NCBI GenBank assembly: GCA_003694635.1
Contig: RFKQ01000092.1
Span: forward strand, 1-47,926
Direction of reading: 5' to 3'
Source: Planctomycetota bacterium
GTDB lineage: Bacteria > Planctomycetota > J132
DNA length: 47,926 nucleotides
The position numbers were made by a program, and so were the translations under genes. Below are positions 25,481 to 34,572 of the stretch, in pieces. The notes below the pieces were generated by a model that saw nothing but the letters and a program-made list of their open reading frames with translations, had not been told where the DNA came from and searched no databases. The stretch's first letter is position 1. Each line of letters begins with the position of its first letter.

Positions 25481-27193
25481 TTACAACTTGCTACTTTTTT
25501 TCGTATTTCTCCCCTTCGCCTGCTTCTGAAGCTTGGCCCAAGTGTCCCTCAACGTAGCTGTGCGATTAAAAACCAAACCATTCTCCGTAGAATCCGGATC
25601 CAGCACAAAATACCCCAAACGCTCAAACTGATAGTATTCCCCCAACTTCGCCTCGGACAAACTAGGCTCCAAAGGACAGCTCTTTAAAACCACAAGAGAA
25701 TCCGGGTTGACAGCGGAGAGAAAATCCTCCTCCTCTTCCGGATTTTCCTTGATAAATAAATGCTCGTAAAGCCGAACCTCCGCAAAAACCGCATGCCTAG
25801 CACTCACCCAATGCAAAGTACCCTTTACCTTTCGACCATCGGGAGAATCTCCCCCTCTGGTCTGTGGATCGTAAGTGCAACGCACCTCCTGGATATTGCC
25901 CGCCTCATCTTTGACCACCTCCTGGCAGGTGATATAATACCCATAGCGCAAACGCACCTCCCTACCCGGGGCTAGACGGAAAAATTTTTTGGGCGGATCC
26001 TCCATAAAATCGCTCTGTTCAATGTAAAGCTCCCGACTAAATGGAATCTCTCGAACCCCCGAAGATGGGTCTTCGGGATTGTTGATGGCCTCCAACCACT
26101 CCTCCTTGTCCTCGGGATAATTGGTGATCACCACCCTCAACGGACGCAATACCCCCATCACACGCTTGGCGCGCTTGTTTAAATCCTCCCGCAAACAATG
26201 CTCCAACAACGCATACTCCACCGTGTTCTCTCGCTTGGAAACCCCCACCTTTTCGGAAAACATCCGGATAGACTCCGGCGTATAGCCCCGCCGGCGAAGC
26301 CCCGCAATCGTGGGCATGCGGGGATCATCCCAACCGCGAACAATTTTCTTCTCCACCAAAATCCCTAGCTTGCGCTTGCTCATCACCGTGTAGCTCAGGT
26401 TCTTCCGAGCAAACTCAATCTGCTGCGGATGGTAAAGCTCAAGCTCATCCAAAAACCAATCGTAGAGCGGACGATGATTTTCAAACTCCAACGTGCAAAG
26501 AGAATGGGTGATCCCCTCAAACGAATCGCTCATACAGTGAGTGTAATCGTACATGGGATAAATGCACCACTTCTCTCCCGTGCGATAATGAGGCACGTGC
26601 ATGATACGGTAAATCACCGGATCCCGCATATTTAAATTTGGCGAAGCCATATCAATCTTGGCGCGCAATACCTTCTCTCCATCCCTGTACTTGCCCTGAC
26701 GCATCTCCTGAAAAAGGCGTAAATTCTCCTCAACGCTCCGATTCCTATAGGGACTCTCCCTCCCCGGCTCCGTCAACGTCCCCCGGTACTGGCGAATCTC
26801 CTCCGCACTCAAATCACAAACATAGGCCTTACCCCGCTTGATCAGCTCCATAGCATATTCATAAAGCTTTTCAAAATAATCCGAAGCAAAATACATCCTA
26901 TCCCCCCAATCAAACCCCAACCAACGCACATCCTCCTGAATCGCGCGCACGTACTCCTCACTCTCTTTGGTGGGATTGGTGTCATCAAAACGCAAATTGC
27001 ACAGCCCCCCATACTCCTGGGCAATGCTAAAGTTCAAACATATCGTCGTGGCATGCCCAATATGCAAATAACCATTGGGCTCCGGAGGAAAACGTGTGTG
27101 CACCCGGCCACCATATTTCCCCGTATCTAAATCTCTATCGATGATTTGACGAATAAAATCTTTGGACTTTTGAGCTTCTCTTTTCTTTTCCAT
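25481..27193 (-). CDS. glnS: Glutaminyl-tRNA synthetase
   Basis: Charges tRNA-Gln with glutamine. 570 residues, class I. The N-terminus has the catalytic block [16 protein letters not shown] with the HIGH motif, [12 protein letters not shown], and further in [36 protein letters not shown]; the KMSKS counterpart is VMSKRKL. The C-terminal anticodon-binding beta barrels follow ([17 protein letters not shown] and [10 protein letters not shown]). The chosen ATG follows a GTG that is also in frame. The gene is in the same run as cdaA, ybbR, glmM and the cyclic-nucleotide-binding gene, 13 bases after the last. Its presence argues against reliance on the GatCAB or GatDE amidation route. Confidence 0.98.
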   Translation of the reverse strand: MEKKREAQKSKDFIRQIIDRDLDTGKYGGRVHTRFPPEPNGYLHIGHATTICLNFSIAQEYGGLCNLRFDDTNPTKESEEYVRAIQEDVRWLGFDWGDRMYFASDYFEKLYEYAMELIKRGKAYVCDLSAEEIRQYRGTLTEPGRESPYRNRSVEENLRLFQEMRQGKYRDGEKVLRAKIDMASPNLNMRDPVIYRIMHVPHYRTGEKWCIYPMYDYTHCMSDSFEGITHSLCTLEFENHRPLYDWFLDELELYHPQQIEFARKNLSYTVMSKRKLGILVEKKIVRGWDDPRMPTIAGLRRRGYTPESIRMFSEKVGVSKRENTVEYALLEHCLREDLNKRAKRVMGVLRPLRVVITNYPEDKEEWLEAINNPEDPSSGVREIPFSRELYIEQSDFMEDPPKKFFRLAPGREVRLRYGYYITCQEVVKDEAGNIQEVRCTYDPQTRGGDSPDGRKVKGTLHWVSARHAVFAEVRLYEHLFIKENPEEEEDFLSAVNPDSLVVLKSCPLEPSLSEAKLGEYYQFERLGYFVLDPDSTENGLVFNRTATLRDTWAKLQKQAKGRNTKKSSKL

Positions 27194-27206
27194 CACAGCG
27201 AAACCT

Positions 27207-27653
27207 CTATTTACTCAAGCGAATATTGGTAATGGAGAGACGTTGACAGGTGATTTTCAAAAGCTCTAAAAGCATTTTGGCAGTGATCTTTGCCGATTTC
27301 TCCAGCAATTTCTGCATATGATCGGTGGTGATCGCATAAAGATACGTGTCCCGAACAGCCACAGCCTTGGCAGAACGCCTCGATTTTGTGGCAAAACTCC
27401 CCTCTCCAAAAACATCCCCCGGGCCCAAAATCGCCAAAACCTCCTCCAAACCCTCCCTATTCTCCAACAAAATCTCCACCTCCCCCGTCAAAATAATGTA
27501 GAGGGCCTCGCCCGGATCCCCCTTCAAAAATACACAATCCCCGCGATTGTAACGGTTGATCACCCCCTCATTCAAAAGAACACGAACCTCTCCTTCTTCA
27601 AAATTGGAGAAAAACTTGTTCTTTCTCGCTAAAATTGATGAATTTAACTCCAT
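27207..27653 (-). CDS. Stand-alone cyclic-nucleotide-binding domain protein
   Basis: A 149-residue protein made of a single cNMP-binding domain with no DNA-binding domain. The beta-barrel strands are seen in [20 protein letters not shown] and LTGEVEILL. The phosphate-binding cassette is [19 protein letters not shown], with both the Glu (FGE) and the Arg (RRSA) that contact a cyclic nucleotide, so binding of cAMP or cGMP is plausible. It ends in a helical tail. Such single-domain proteins act as sensor subunits; the partner is not known. An upstream start ten codons earlier was rejected because AAGGG sits at a proper distance from this ATG. It lies between glmM and glnS in an operon led by a c-di-AMP synthase. 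Confidence 0.85.
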   Translation of the reverse strand: MELNSSILARKNKFFSNFEEGEVRVLLNEGVINRYNRGDCVFLKGDPGEALYIILTGEVEILLENREGLEEVLAILGPGDVFGEGSFATKSRRSAKAVAVRDTYLYAITTDHMQKLLEKSAKITAKMLLELLKITCQRLSITNIRLSK

Positions 27654-27689
27654 CCTCTTCCCTTTCCAAAAAAATAAAGACAAAAAAAA

Positions 27690-29039
27690 CTATCCAGCCC
27701 CTAGCCCCTGCAACTGTGAAGAAGCCTCGATCCCCTCACCAATCCTCTCCATCAACTCCTTTAACAAAGATACGCTCTCCCCTTCCAACATCACCCGCAA
27801 CAAAGGCTCCGTCCCCGAATACCGCAAAAGAATCCTCCCCTCCGAACCTAATCTATTTCTCACCTCCTCACAAATCTCTCGCAACGAAGTTAGCTCCTCT
27901 AAAGGTGGCTTACAACTTACCGAAAAACTTTTTAAATACTGAGGATAAGGCCGAAATCCCTCCAATAACTCCTCCAAACTCAACCCCGTCTCCACCAAAA
28001 CACGCATGAGCTCAAGAGCCGTCAATATCCCATCCCCTGTGCTATGATACCGGCGCAAAATAATATGCCCCGACTGCTCCCCTCCCAACACCACCCCTCC
28101 CGCCTCCATCGCCTCCAATACCCACCGATCCCCCACCTCCGTGCGCTCCAATTGAATACCCTTCTGCTCCAAAAAACGCTCCAACCCCACATTGCTCATC
28201 ACCGTCGATACCACCCTCGAAGAGGAAAGCCAACCATTGCGCTGGTAAAACAAAGCCAATATGGCCAGCAAATGATCCCCATCCAATACCTTCCCCGTCG
28301 GCGCAATGACTATGACTCTATCTCCATCCCCATCAAAACTAAAAGCAATGTCCGCTTCCGTCGCCTGAAGCCGCTCGAGAGCAAAGGACGGTGAAGTGGC
28401 ACCACAACCCTGGTTAATGTTCCTGCCGTTGGGAAGTACATTGTACGCATCCACATAAGCCCCAAGACGCCGAAATGCCTCCGGCGCAACCTGAAAACAT
28501 GCCCCATGGGCACAGTCCAAAAGTACCTTAAACCCCGTCAACGATAAACCAGAAAATACCTCTTCCAAAAACTGTAAATACTCCGCCTGAAAATGAGAAG
28601 AAGAAATCTCAATCCGCCCCATCCCCTTACCTTCAACTCCTCTACCCTCCTCATAAAACCTTTTAATTTGCCTCTCCTCCTCCACCTTTAACTTTTTACC
28701 CTGCGCAGAAAATAACTTAATCCCATTGTACTCGCCAGAATTGTGAGACGCAGAAATCACTACTCCCAAAGAAAAATCATTCTTCCTGCTCAAATACGCC
28801 ACCGCCCCTGAAGGCAATACCCCCCCCCAAACCACCGAAAAACCACCAGAAGTCAAACCCGCACTCAACGAAGATGCCAACATATCTCCCGACTCCCGCG
28901 TATCCTTCCCCAACAATACCGGCTGATCCAACCCCCTCTCCCGAAGAAAATGACACAATGCTCTCCCCAATCTCACCAATTTCTCCGGAGAGAAATATCC
29001 CTGATTTGGATAACCTCGAATCCCATCCGTACCAAACAT
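27690..29039 (-). CDS. glmM: Phosphoglucosamine mutase
   Basis: Interconverts glucosamine-6-phosphate and glucosamine-1-phosphate for peptidoglycan and lipopolysaccharide precursors. 449 residues in four domains. The N-terminus is MFGTDGIRG; the phosphoserine loop is VVISASHNSGEYNGIKLF with the catalytic Ser at 98 (the usual Asn-Pro is Asn-Ser here); the metal loop is FSFDGDGDRVI; the sugar loop is LGGEQSGHII; the phosphate loop is RYSGTEPLLRVM. The order cdaA-ybbR-glmM is widespread in bacteria and links c-di-AMP to wall synthesis. A TAG lies six codons upstream in frame, which fixes the start within a short interval. A run of nine C on the plus strand is inside the gene. Confidence 0.97.
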   Translation of the reverse strand: MFGTDGIRGYPNQGYFSPEKLVRLGRALCHFLRERGLDQPVLLGKDTRESGDMLASSLSAGLTSGGFSVVWGGVLPSGAVAYLSRKNDFSLGVVISASHNSGEYNGIKLFSAQGKKLKVEEERQIKRFYEEGRGVEGKGMGRIEISSSHFQAEYLQFLEEVFSGLSLTGFKVLLDCAHGACFQVAPEAFRRLGAYVDAYNVLPNGRNINQGCGATSPSFALERLQATEADIAFSFDGDGDRVIVIAPTGKVLDGDHLLAILALFYQRNGWLSSSRVVSTVMSNVGLERFLEQKGIQLERTEVGDRWVLEAMEAGGVVLGGEQSGHIILRRYHSTGDGILTALELMRVLVETGLSLEELLEGFRPYPQYLKSFSVSCKPPLEELTSLREICEEVRNRLGSEGRILLRYSGTEPLLRVMLEGESVSLLKELMERIGEGIEASSQLQGLGAG

Positions 29040-29054
29040 AACTTCAAAAACCTT

Positions 29055-29129
29055 CTACAAAACTCCCAACAAGCTCTTCGAAACATCTCCAAATCCACGA
29101 ATCACCAAACTCAGTTTAATAATAACCAT
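29055..29129 (-). CDS. Possible 24-residue leader peptide upstream of glmM
   Basis: A short ORF in the 109-base gap between ybbR and glmM, beginning MVIIKLSLVIRG and ending 15 bases before the glmM ATG, in the same frame. A G-rich stretch lies 10 bases before its ATG. It could be a translated leader that couples ybbR to glmM, or chance. No known peptide resembles it. Confidence 0.2.
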   Translation of the reverse strand: MVIIKLSLVIRGFGDVSKSLLGVL

Positions 29130-29148
29130 CCTCTTCAAACTCCCCCCC

Positions 29149-30270
29149 CTACTTCACACTCCTCTCCCTTTTGACAATATAAAACTCCACCTGCAACGGC
29201 TTAACCTTGAGAATTCTAACCTTTTTCAAACCCCTGTCAAGATATACCCGCAAAGACGTCACAATCGGACTAGGCTCCCGAGCCCCCACAGAGGGAACAA
29301 CTCGAAACGAAGGTTCCGACCAATCCAATACATCCGGTGCTAAATTCTCTGGTCGAATATAGCAATCAATGTACTTTTGAGGGTGCTTCAAAACCTTTTC
29401 CATCTCTGGCCTAGGCCCCTGAAGAGTTAAATATGCCGTTTTCTTTAAAAGCTCCACAGAAAATACCGCATCCTTGGTAAGGGCCGGCGGAGCTTTTCGA
29501 CGAACATAATCGCTAAAATTATCTGAAATCAATATCCTTATGGGAATAGCTACTCGCTGAGGCGGAGGAAGCTTTTGACGACGCCTCAAAACAAGCTCCA
29601 CCTCCTGATCGCACTCTACCTCATGACGGTACTCTCTCGGAATCTCCACAGGCAATTCCAATATCCTCTGTCCAGAAGTGCTAGAAATCCCAGAAATAGC
29701 CGTCGCCAATACTCTCAGAGGCCGCTGAGAAATCTGATTTAAAATATACTCCGGCCCCTTGACCAAAACCCGCTTTGGACGGTAACTCTCCACCTCAAAA
29801 GAAGAAGGTAAGCGCAAATTAGAAATGTCTACCTCCAAACGTCTCTTTACAATTCTACTTAAAATAAAATTGACTTTGGATGGCTCAATTTTTATGCACA
29901 TCACACCTTCTGGGAGTACAGCCACATTTTCCTTTAAAATAGGCATAAGAAAAGGTGAACCAATCTGAGCTGCCTCGGGTATATGGACATAAACAAATAA
30001 ACCATTGTAATTGACCTGAGCAAGCCTAGACTTACTCCCCCGCAAAGTGACCTTTACCATTTTTACATCTTGCCAAACCGCTCGCACCCCCTTAAACTTT
30101 TCTGCACTGGGCATTTTAAACACCAAAGGTACCTGGTAAAACACCCGCTCTTCCGTAATCTCTTCGGAAACCGAATACCAAATAAACACAGCTATCAGCA
30201 AAGCAATCAGCTTGTTTTTCCAATCCCTAAATAAAAAGAAAAATATATTCTTGATCTTCCTCATTTCCAT
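29149..30270 (-). CDS. YbbR-domain protein (CdaR-like regulator of the c-di-AMP cyclase)
   Basis: A 373-residue protein with one N-terminal transmembrane helix (WKNKLIALLIAVFIWYSV) followed by an extracytoplasmic region with repeated YbbR strands: each unit runs roughly 'V...V.....P..V.V.GP...L'. Clear units include RLEVDISNLRLPSSFEVES and RPKRVLVKGPEYILNQI. YbbR proteins (CdaR) bind and modulate the membrane-bound diadenylate cyclase CdaA, and the genes are adjacent here, so this role is inferred from context plus domain. The C-terminus is basic and unassigned. Start: two in-frame ATGs lie two codons apart; the first is given. Confidence 0.8.
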   Translation of the reverse strand: MEMRKIKNIFFFLFRDWKNKLIALLIAVFIWYSVSEEITEERVFYQVPLVFKMPSAEKFKGVRAVWQDVKMVKVTLRGSKSRLAQVNYNGLFVYVHIPEAAQIGSPFLMPILKENVAVLPEGVMCIKIEPSKVNFILSRIVKRRLEVDISNLRLPSSFEVESYRPKRVLVKGPEYILNQISQRPLRVLATAISGISSTSGQRILELPVEIPREYRHEVECDQEVELVLRRRQKLPPPQRVAIPIRILISDNFSDYVRRKAPPALTKDAVFSVELLKKTAYLTLQGPRPEMEKVLKHPQKYIDCYIRPENLAPDVLDWSEPSFRVVPSVGAREPSPIVTSLRVYLDRGLKKVRILKVKPLQVEFYIVKRERSVK

Positions 30271-30328
30271 TTTCCATCTACAGAAAAAATTTTTCTGTTT
30301 TTGAATTTAAAGTTCTCCACCTCTTTCC

Positions 30329-31075
30329 TCATTTGGTTAAGTAAAGATCGGTAAAAAGTTTTTTCAGGCTATCTTTGTCTAAATTTTTATGAAGCTCGCC
30401 CCGGTGCGCTAGCGAAATCGCCCCCGTTTCCTCCGAAACTATAATCACAATCGCATCACTCTCCTCCGTCACCCCAATCCCCGCACGATGACGAGTACCC
30501 AACCCCTTCGCCAGCTCACCGCTCTCCGTGAGCGGAAACAAACAACTAGCCGCCAAAATCTGCTCCTCACTAATGATCACCGCCCCATCGTGAAGGGCAG
30601 TACCCGGATAAAAAATCGTCTCCAAAAGCTCACTGCTCACCAAACCCTGAATCAAAACTCCACCCTCCACATAACTCCTTAACCCCACCTCTCGCTCAAT
30701 CGCTATAATCGCTCCAATGCGGTTGCGAGACATCCTCAGCGTAGCCTTCAAAATCTCCTCAATAATCGTGTCCTCCAACGGAATAATCTTATCCAACAAA
30801 GGCGTCTGACCAAGGCGCACTAAACCACGCCGTATCTCCGGCTGGAAAATAATAATCAACGCAAAAACATATGTTGGCAAAAAATTGGATAAAATATAAT
30901 TTAACTGCTCCAGTTGAAAATACTTTGCAATATAAAAAACCACACCATACCCTGCAAAAAATAAAAAGGTAACACCCCGAAAAATGCCCTCTCCCCTGCT
31001 CCCTTTAATAAAGTTTAAAATCGGGTAAATAAATAAAAATAAAAATAAAATCTCAATAATGTTTTTCCAACTCAT
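30329..31075 (-). CDS. cdaA: Membrane diadenylate cyclase (c-di-AMP synthase)
   Basis: Makes cyclic di-AMP from two ATP at the cytoplasmic membrane. 248 residues: three N-terminal transmembrane helices (about 8-24, 35-52, 60-78) and a DisA_N/DAC domain from about residue 90. The catalytic motifs are complete: LHDGAVII (the DGA motif, near 160) and GTRHRAGIG (the RHR motif, near 195). c-di-AMP is essential in many bacteria for potassium and osmotic control. It is the first gene of a minus-strand operon, with a promoter just upstream and a shared divergent region with fusA. Confidence 0.97.
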   Translation of the reverse strand: MSWKNIIEILFLFLFIYPILNFIKGSRGEGIFRGVTFLFFAGYGVVFYIAKYFQLEQLNYILSNFLPTYVFALIIIFQPEIRRGLVRLGQTPLLDKIIPLEDTIIEEILKATLRMSRNRIGAIIAIEREVGLRSYVEGGVLIQGLVSSELLETIFYPGTALHDGAVIISEEQILAASCLFPLTESGELAKGLGTRHRAGIGVTEESDAIVIIVSEETGAISLAHRGELHKNLDKDSLKKLFTDLYLTK

Positions 31076-31143
31076 TCGTCTCTACCAATGTAAACCTCGA
31101 ATCCTGCTCGCCTTCCACCACAGATTTCCCTTGAATTCTCTTT

Positions 31144-31172
31144 ATCTTAACCCCTTGCTTGCAAAATTGCAA
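31144..31172 (-). promoter_or_regulatory. Promoter for the cdaA operon
   Basis: On the minus strand TTGCAA and TAAGAT are separated by 17 bases, in the divergent region between cdaA and fusA, about 70 bases before the cdaA ATG. Confidence 0.5.
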
Positions 31173-31173
31173 G
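31158..31173. repeat. Inverted repeat overlapping the cdaA -35 region, possible operator
   Basis: CTTGCAA, two bases, then TTGCAAG: a perfect 7-base inverted repeat that covers the cdaA -35 hexamer and lies about 30 bases upstream of the fusA -35. It could be a repressor site. It is short and no regulator is implied by its neighbours. Confidence 0.35.
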
Positions 31174-31200
31174 ACTAGTAGGAAAAGTAAAAAATTTTTC

Positions 31201-31227
31201 TTGAAAAGAAATTTTTCATGGTATAAT
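31201..31227 (+). promoter_or_regulatory. Promoter for fusA
   Basis: TTGAAA, a 15-base spacer and TATAAT, preceded by TGG, so an extended -10 (TGGTATAAT). Start of transcription would be near 31234, leaving a 75-base leader that ends in GGAG 11 bases before the ATG. Confidence 0.6.
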
Positions 31228-31308
31228 TCCCATTTATTTCCAACTCAATTTTTTGACACTCCACAGATTTTTATCTCATCCAACCAATAACGAGGAGAAT
31301 CTCCCCCC

Positions 31309-33435
31309 ATGATGAACCTTGCTAAACTACGCAATATCGGAATTATGGCCCATATCGATGCAGGCAAAACCACCACCACCGAGCGTATCCTCTACTACAC
31401 AGGCAAAACCTACAAGCTCGGAAACGTTGACGAAGGCTCCGCTACCATGGATTGGATGCCCCAGGAAAAAGAACGAGGCATCACCATCACCTCCGCCGCC
31501 ACCTATTGCCCATGGAAAGAACACGTTATCCAAATTATCGATACCCCCGGCCATGTGGACTTCACCGCCGAAGTGGAACGCAGCATCCGAGTGTTAGACG
31601 GCGCCCTCGCTCTGTTTTGCGCCGTTGGCGGTGTAGAACCTCAGTCGGAAACCGTCTGGAGACAAGCAGATAAATACAAAATCCCCCGCTTAGCCTTTGT
31701 CAATAAAATGGATAGAGCTGGAGCAAATTTCGAACGCGTTATCTCGATGATCTCCGAACGCTTCCATACCCTCCCTATCGCCATCCAATACCCCATCGGA
31801 GAAGGTGAACACTTCCAAGGAGTGGTAGACCTCATCGAAAAAAAAGCCATCCTCTGGCCAGAACAAAACAGCGCTACAGACTTCCAACTTAGCGATATCC
31901 CGTGGCAATGGGAAGAACCCGTACAAAAAGCACGAGAGAAAATGCTAGAAAGCCTCTGCGATCTTAGTGATCACCTCGCAGAAAAATACCTCAACGAAGA
32001 AGAAATCTCACCCCAAGAAATACGATCCCTACTCCGAGAAAAAACCCTTTCCCTCGAAATCACCCCCGTGCTGTGCGGCTCCGCCTTTAAAAATAAAGGG
32101 ATACAACCCCTCCTCGATGCCATTGTCCACTATCTCCCCTCCCCCCTAGATCTACCTCCCATCGAAGGCGTCCATCCCCAATCCAAAGAAAAAAAACAAC
32201 TTGCCACCTCCCCCAACGAACCCCTAAGCGCCCTTGCCTTCAAAATTATGGCCGATCCACACGTAGGCAAAATCACCTTCTTACGCCTCTACTCCGGTAC
32301 CCTCCAAGCCGGATCCTATGTCCATAACGCCAACAACAACACCAAAGAACGCATCGGACGCATCCTCCGCATGCACGCCAACGAACGGGAAGCTATCCCC
32401 CAAGCCACCGCCGGCGATATCGTCGCCGTCGTAGGGCTAAAACACACCAAAACAGGCCATACCCTCTGCCAAAAAGAAAATCCTATCCTGCTCGAGAATA
32501 TCAACTTCCCCGAACCCGTAATCTCCATCAGCGTCGAACCACAAAATCGCGCCGAGAGAGAAAAATTTAGCAAAACCCTCAGCCGACTGTGCGAAGAAGA
32601 CCCTACCCTCCAAGTCCATCACGATACCGAAAACGAACAAACCCTTATCTCCGGTATGGGAGAACTCCACCTAGAAGTGATCCTTCACCGCATTCAAAAC
32701 GAATTCCACCTCCCCGTCAGCTCCGGCCGACCTCAAGTGGCTTATCGAGAAACTATCTCGAAAAAATCCTCCGCCAACGTCAAATACGCCAAACAAACCG
32801 GAGGTAGAGGACAGTACGCCCACGTCATCCTCGAAATCGAACCCAATAAGGCCGGGGGCGGCTTCGAATTCCAAAACTCCATCGTTGGCGGCGCCATTCC
32901 TAAAGAGTACATTCCCGCTGTGGAAAAAGGCATCCAACAAGCCATGAAAGAAGGTGTACTCGCCTCCTTCCCCATGGTCGATATCAAAGTACACCTCACC
33001 GACGGCTCCTTCCACGAAGTGGACTCCTCCGAATTGGCCTTCCAAACAGCAGGCTACATGGCCTTTAAACAAGCTGCCGCAAAAGCCTCTCCAAAACTCT
33101 TAGAACCCGTCATGCTCGTGGAAGTGTTTACCCCCGCTGAATACCTAGGCGATGTCCTTGGCAATATCCAACAGCGACGAGCGAAAATTCAATCCATCCG
33201 AGAACAAGGTCGCACCCAACATATCCAAGCCCATATCCCCCTGGCGGAAATGTTTGGCTATGCCACCGTCTTGCGCTCCCTCACCCAAGGAAGAGCTGAC
33301 CACACCATGCAATTTTCCCACTACCAAGTGCTCCCCCAAGAACTCGCCGAAGAAGTGCGCAATACCAAAAAGAAAACCACCACAACCCCCTCAAACACAA
33401 ACGCAAAATCCAAGAAAAAAGCAAAATCCGCCTAA
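31309..33435 (+). CDS. fusA: Elongation factor G
   Basis: GTPase that drives ribosomal translocation. 708 residues. G1 is [15 protein letters not shown], the switch region has [13 protein letters not shown]3 is DTPGHVDF, G4 is NKMD, G5 is GSAFKNKG. Domain II ([15 protein letters not shown]), domain III ([16 protein letters not shown]), domain IV ([15 protein letters not shown], then [14 protein letters not shown]) and domain V ([26 protein letters not shown]) follow in order. It lies alone, outside a ribosomal-protein operon, so it may be one of two EF-G copies. The C-terminal ~20 residues are Lys/Thr-rich and beyond the usual end. The stop overlaps the stop of the convergent gene. Confidence 0.97.
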   Translation: MMNLAKLRNIGIMAHIDAGKTTTTERILYYTGKTYKLGNVDEGSATMDWMPQEKERGITITSAATYCPWKEHVIQIIDTPGHVDFTAEVERSIRVLDGALALFCAVGGVEPQSETVWRQADKYKIPRLAFVNKMDRAGANFERVISMISERFHTLPIAIQYPIGEGEHFQGVVDLIEKKAILWPEQNSATDFQLSDIPWQWEEPVQKAREKMLESLCDLSDHLAEKYLNEEEISPQEIRSLLREKTLSLEITPVLCGSAFKNKGIQPLLDAIVHYLPSPLDLPPIEGVHPQSKEKKQLATSPNEPLSALAFKIMADPHVGKITFLRLYSGTLQAGSYVHNANNNTKERIGRILRMHANEREAIPQATAGDIVAVVGLKHTKTGHTLCQKENPILLENINFPEPVISISVEPQNRAEREKFSKTLSRLCEEDPTLQVHHDTENEQTLISGMGELHLEVILHRIQNEFHLPVSSGRPQVAYRETISKKSSANVKYAKQTGGRGQYAHVILEIEPNKAGGGFEFQNSIVGGAIPKEYIPAVEKGIQQAMKEGVLASFPMVDIKVHLTDGSFHEVDSSELAFQTAGYMAFKQAAAKASPKLLEPVMLVEVFTPAEYLGDVLGNIQQRRAKIQSIREQGRTQHIQAHIPLAEMFGYATVLRSLTQGRADHTMQFSHYQVLPQELAEEVRNTKKKTTTTPSNTNAKSKKKAKSA

Positions 33436-34388
33436 TCCTCTCCCCCCCCTTGAGGGGGGCTACCCTTCCCCGACAACTTTCCCGTGTCCAAAATATACAC
33501 CACCTTCGATGAAAAAAACGTTACCTCATGAAACAACGAATACCTCCGCAATACCAAAGGCAAATCCCAGACAACCAAACGATGCACCCCAAAAATTTTA
33601 CCTGAGAAAAGAAGTAGTAACGTCGGATTGCTCCTGAGGCAAACTCCACCAACTCCCCCCTCCAAAGGATCTGAACATAAAAAATCTAAACAAAGCTCCG
33701 CCTCTCCCCCTCTCCACCTTCCTTTTCCCAAATCGGGGGAAACTCTCCCCGGTATAACATACTCCACATCATTAGCCAAAACTCCAAAATAAACTTCCTT
33801 TACCTCCCCCTGAAATAAAAGAATAGACCTTCTACTCAACGAAGAATACAAACTCTCCAACCTCCAAAAATCTTTCTGTATGCCCATAAAATCTTTATAT
33901 AAGTCCGAAAAATTCTCTACCTTTCTCGAAAAAGCCTCTATCCTGAACGCTAAACGCCTCCAAAACTCTCCCTCCGCATAAGTCAAATCTCCCTTCTCCA
34001 ACACTTCAGAAGCGGAAAAACCTCTCTGCCTAGCCTCCAAAGAAAATCGCAACAACTCCCACCAACGGTCCATCAACAAAGATTGAGAAGAGAAAGTTCC
34101 ACTGGCAATAGAGTCAAAAAGAGTTTGAAAAAATTCTATCGACTCTAAAAAAAGCTCAAATAAAACCGGCCGACTTCCCAAAATCTCTCTCCAAAAAGCG
34201 CAAAATTCTAACAAACCCTCCACCACCGTTCCCCGACAAAGACACTCTACCTGCTCAATTACGTCCAACATCAAAGGCAAATAACCGTCCAACAGCTCAG
34301 AAGAAACGGAAAGCCTCTCTACATAAAATTTTAAACTCTGGCAATAAACCTCCAACTCCTCCCGAAGCAACACCAAATCTGAAGACAT
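33432..34388 (-). CDS. CheA-like protein lacking the kinase domain (degenerate Hpt plus CheW-like part)
   Basis: A 318-residue protein that I assign only loosely. The N-terminal 100 residues are helical and run like a CheA P1 domain: a four-helix pattern ending [20 protein letters not shown], similar to the end of P1. The phosphorylated His motif (HTLKG) is missing. Residues about 190-300 look like a CheW/P5 beta fold: [20 protein letters not shown], then [20 protein letters not shown], ending [13 protein letters not shown], like CheW's closing 'dg.v.lIlD...L'. No ATPase (P4) is present. The gene follows a chemoreceptor-like gene on the same strand, so a scaffold or coupling role is plausible. 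The last codons contain a G-rich hairpin. Confidence 0.4.
   Translation of the reverse strand: MSSDLVLLREELEVYCQSLKFYVERLSVSSELLDGYLPLMLDVIEQVECLCRGTVVEGLLEFCAFWREILGSRPVLFELFLESIEFFQTLFDSIASGTFSSQSLLMDRWWELLRFSLEARQRGFSASEVLEKGDLTYAEGEFWRRLAFRIEAFSRKVENFSDLYKDFMGIQKDFWRLESLYSSLSRRSILLFQGEVKEVYFGVLANDVEYVIPGRVSPDLGKGRWRGGEAELCLDFLCSDPLEGGVGGVCLRSNPTLLLLFSGKIFGVHRLVVWDLPLVLRRYSLFHEVTFFSSKVVYILDTGKLSGKGSPPQGGGED
33442..33459. terminator. GC hairpin at the convergent fusA / CheA-like ends
   Basis: A run of eight C, loop TTGA, then six G: a strong 6-base-pair stem a few bases after the fusA stop and inside the last codons of the opposite gene. It lacks a clean T-tract, so it may be only a folded 3' end. 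Confidence 0.4.
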
Positions 34389-34464
34389 ACCCTATTTCAG
34401 AACAAAATCCTTTGCAACAAGGACTGCCCGAACTCCTTCTGTCTCTGCGAAACCCTTTCTCACT

Positions 34465-34491
34465 CGGAACCTTTTTCAAAAAAAGGTTCCG
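34465..34491. repeat. Palindromic repeat copy B
   Basis: CGGAACCTTTTT, C, then AAAAAAAGGTTCCG (27 bases), nearly identical to the copy at 23982. Flanks match on the right (ACCTCCAAAAACTT) and, more loosely, on the left (GAAACCCTTT). Here it is between two minus-strand genes, not at a convergent site, within a 184-base gap. Confidence 0.7.
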
Positions 34492-34572
34492 TACCTCCAA
34501 AAACTTTTGCTTTGTACCCCCCCCACAAATCAAAAAACCGAGCAAAACTCATAATTTCTTCACACCTCGCAA

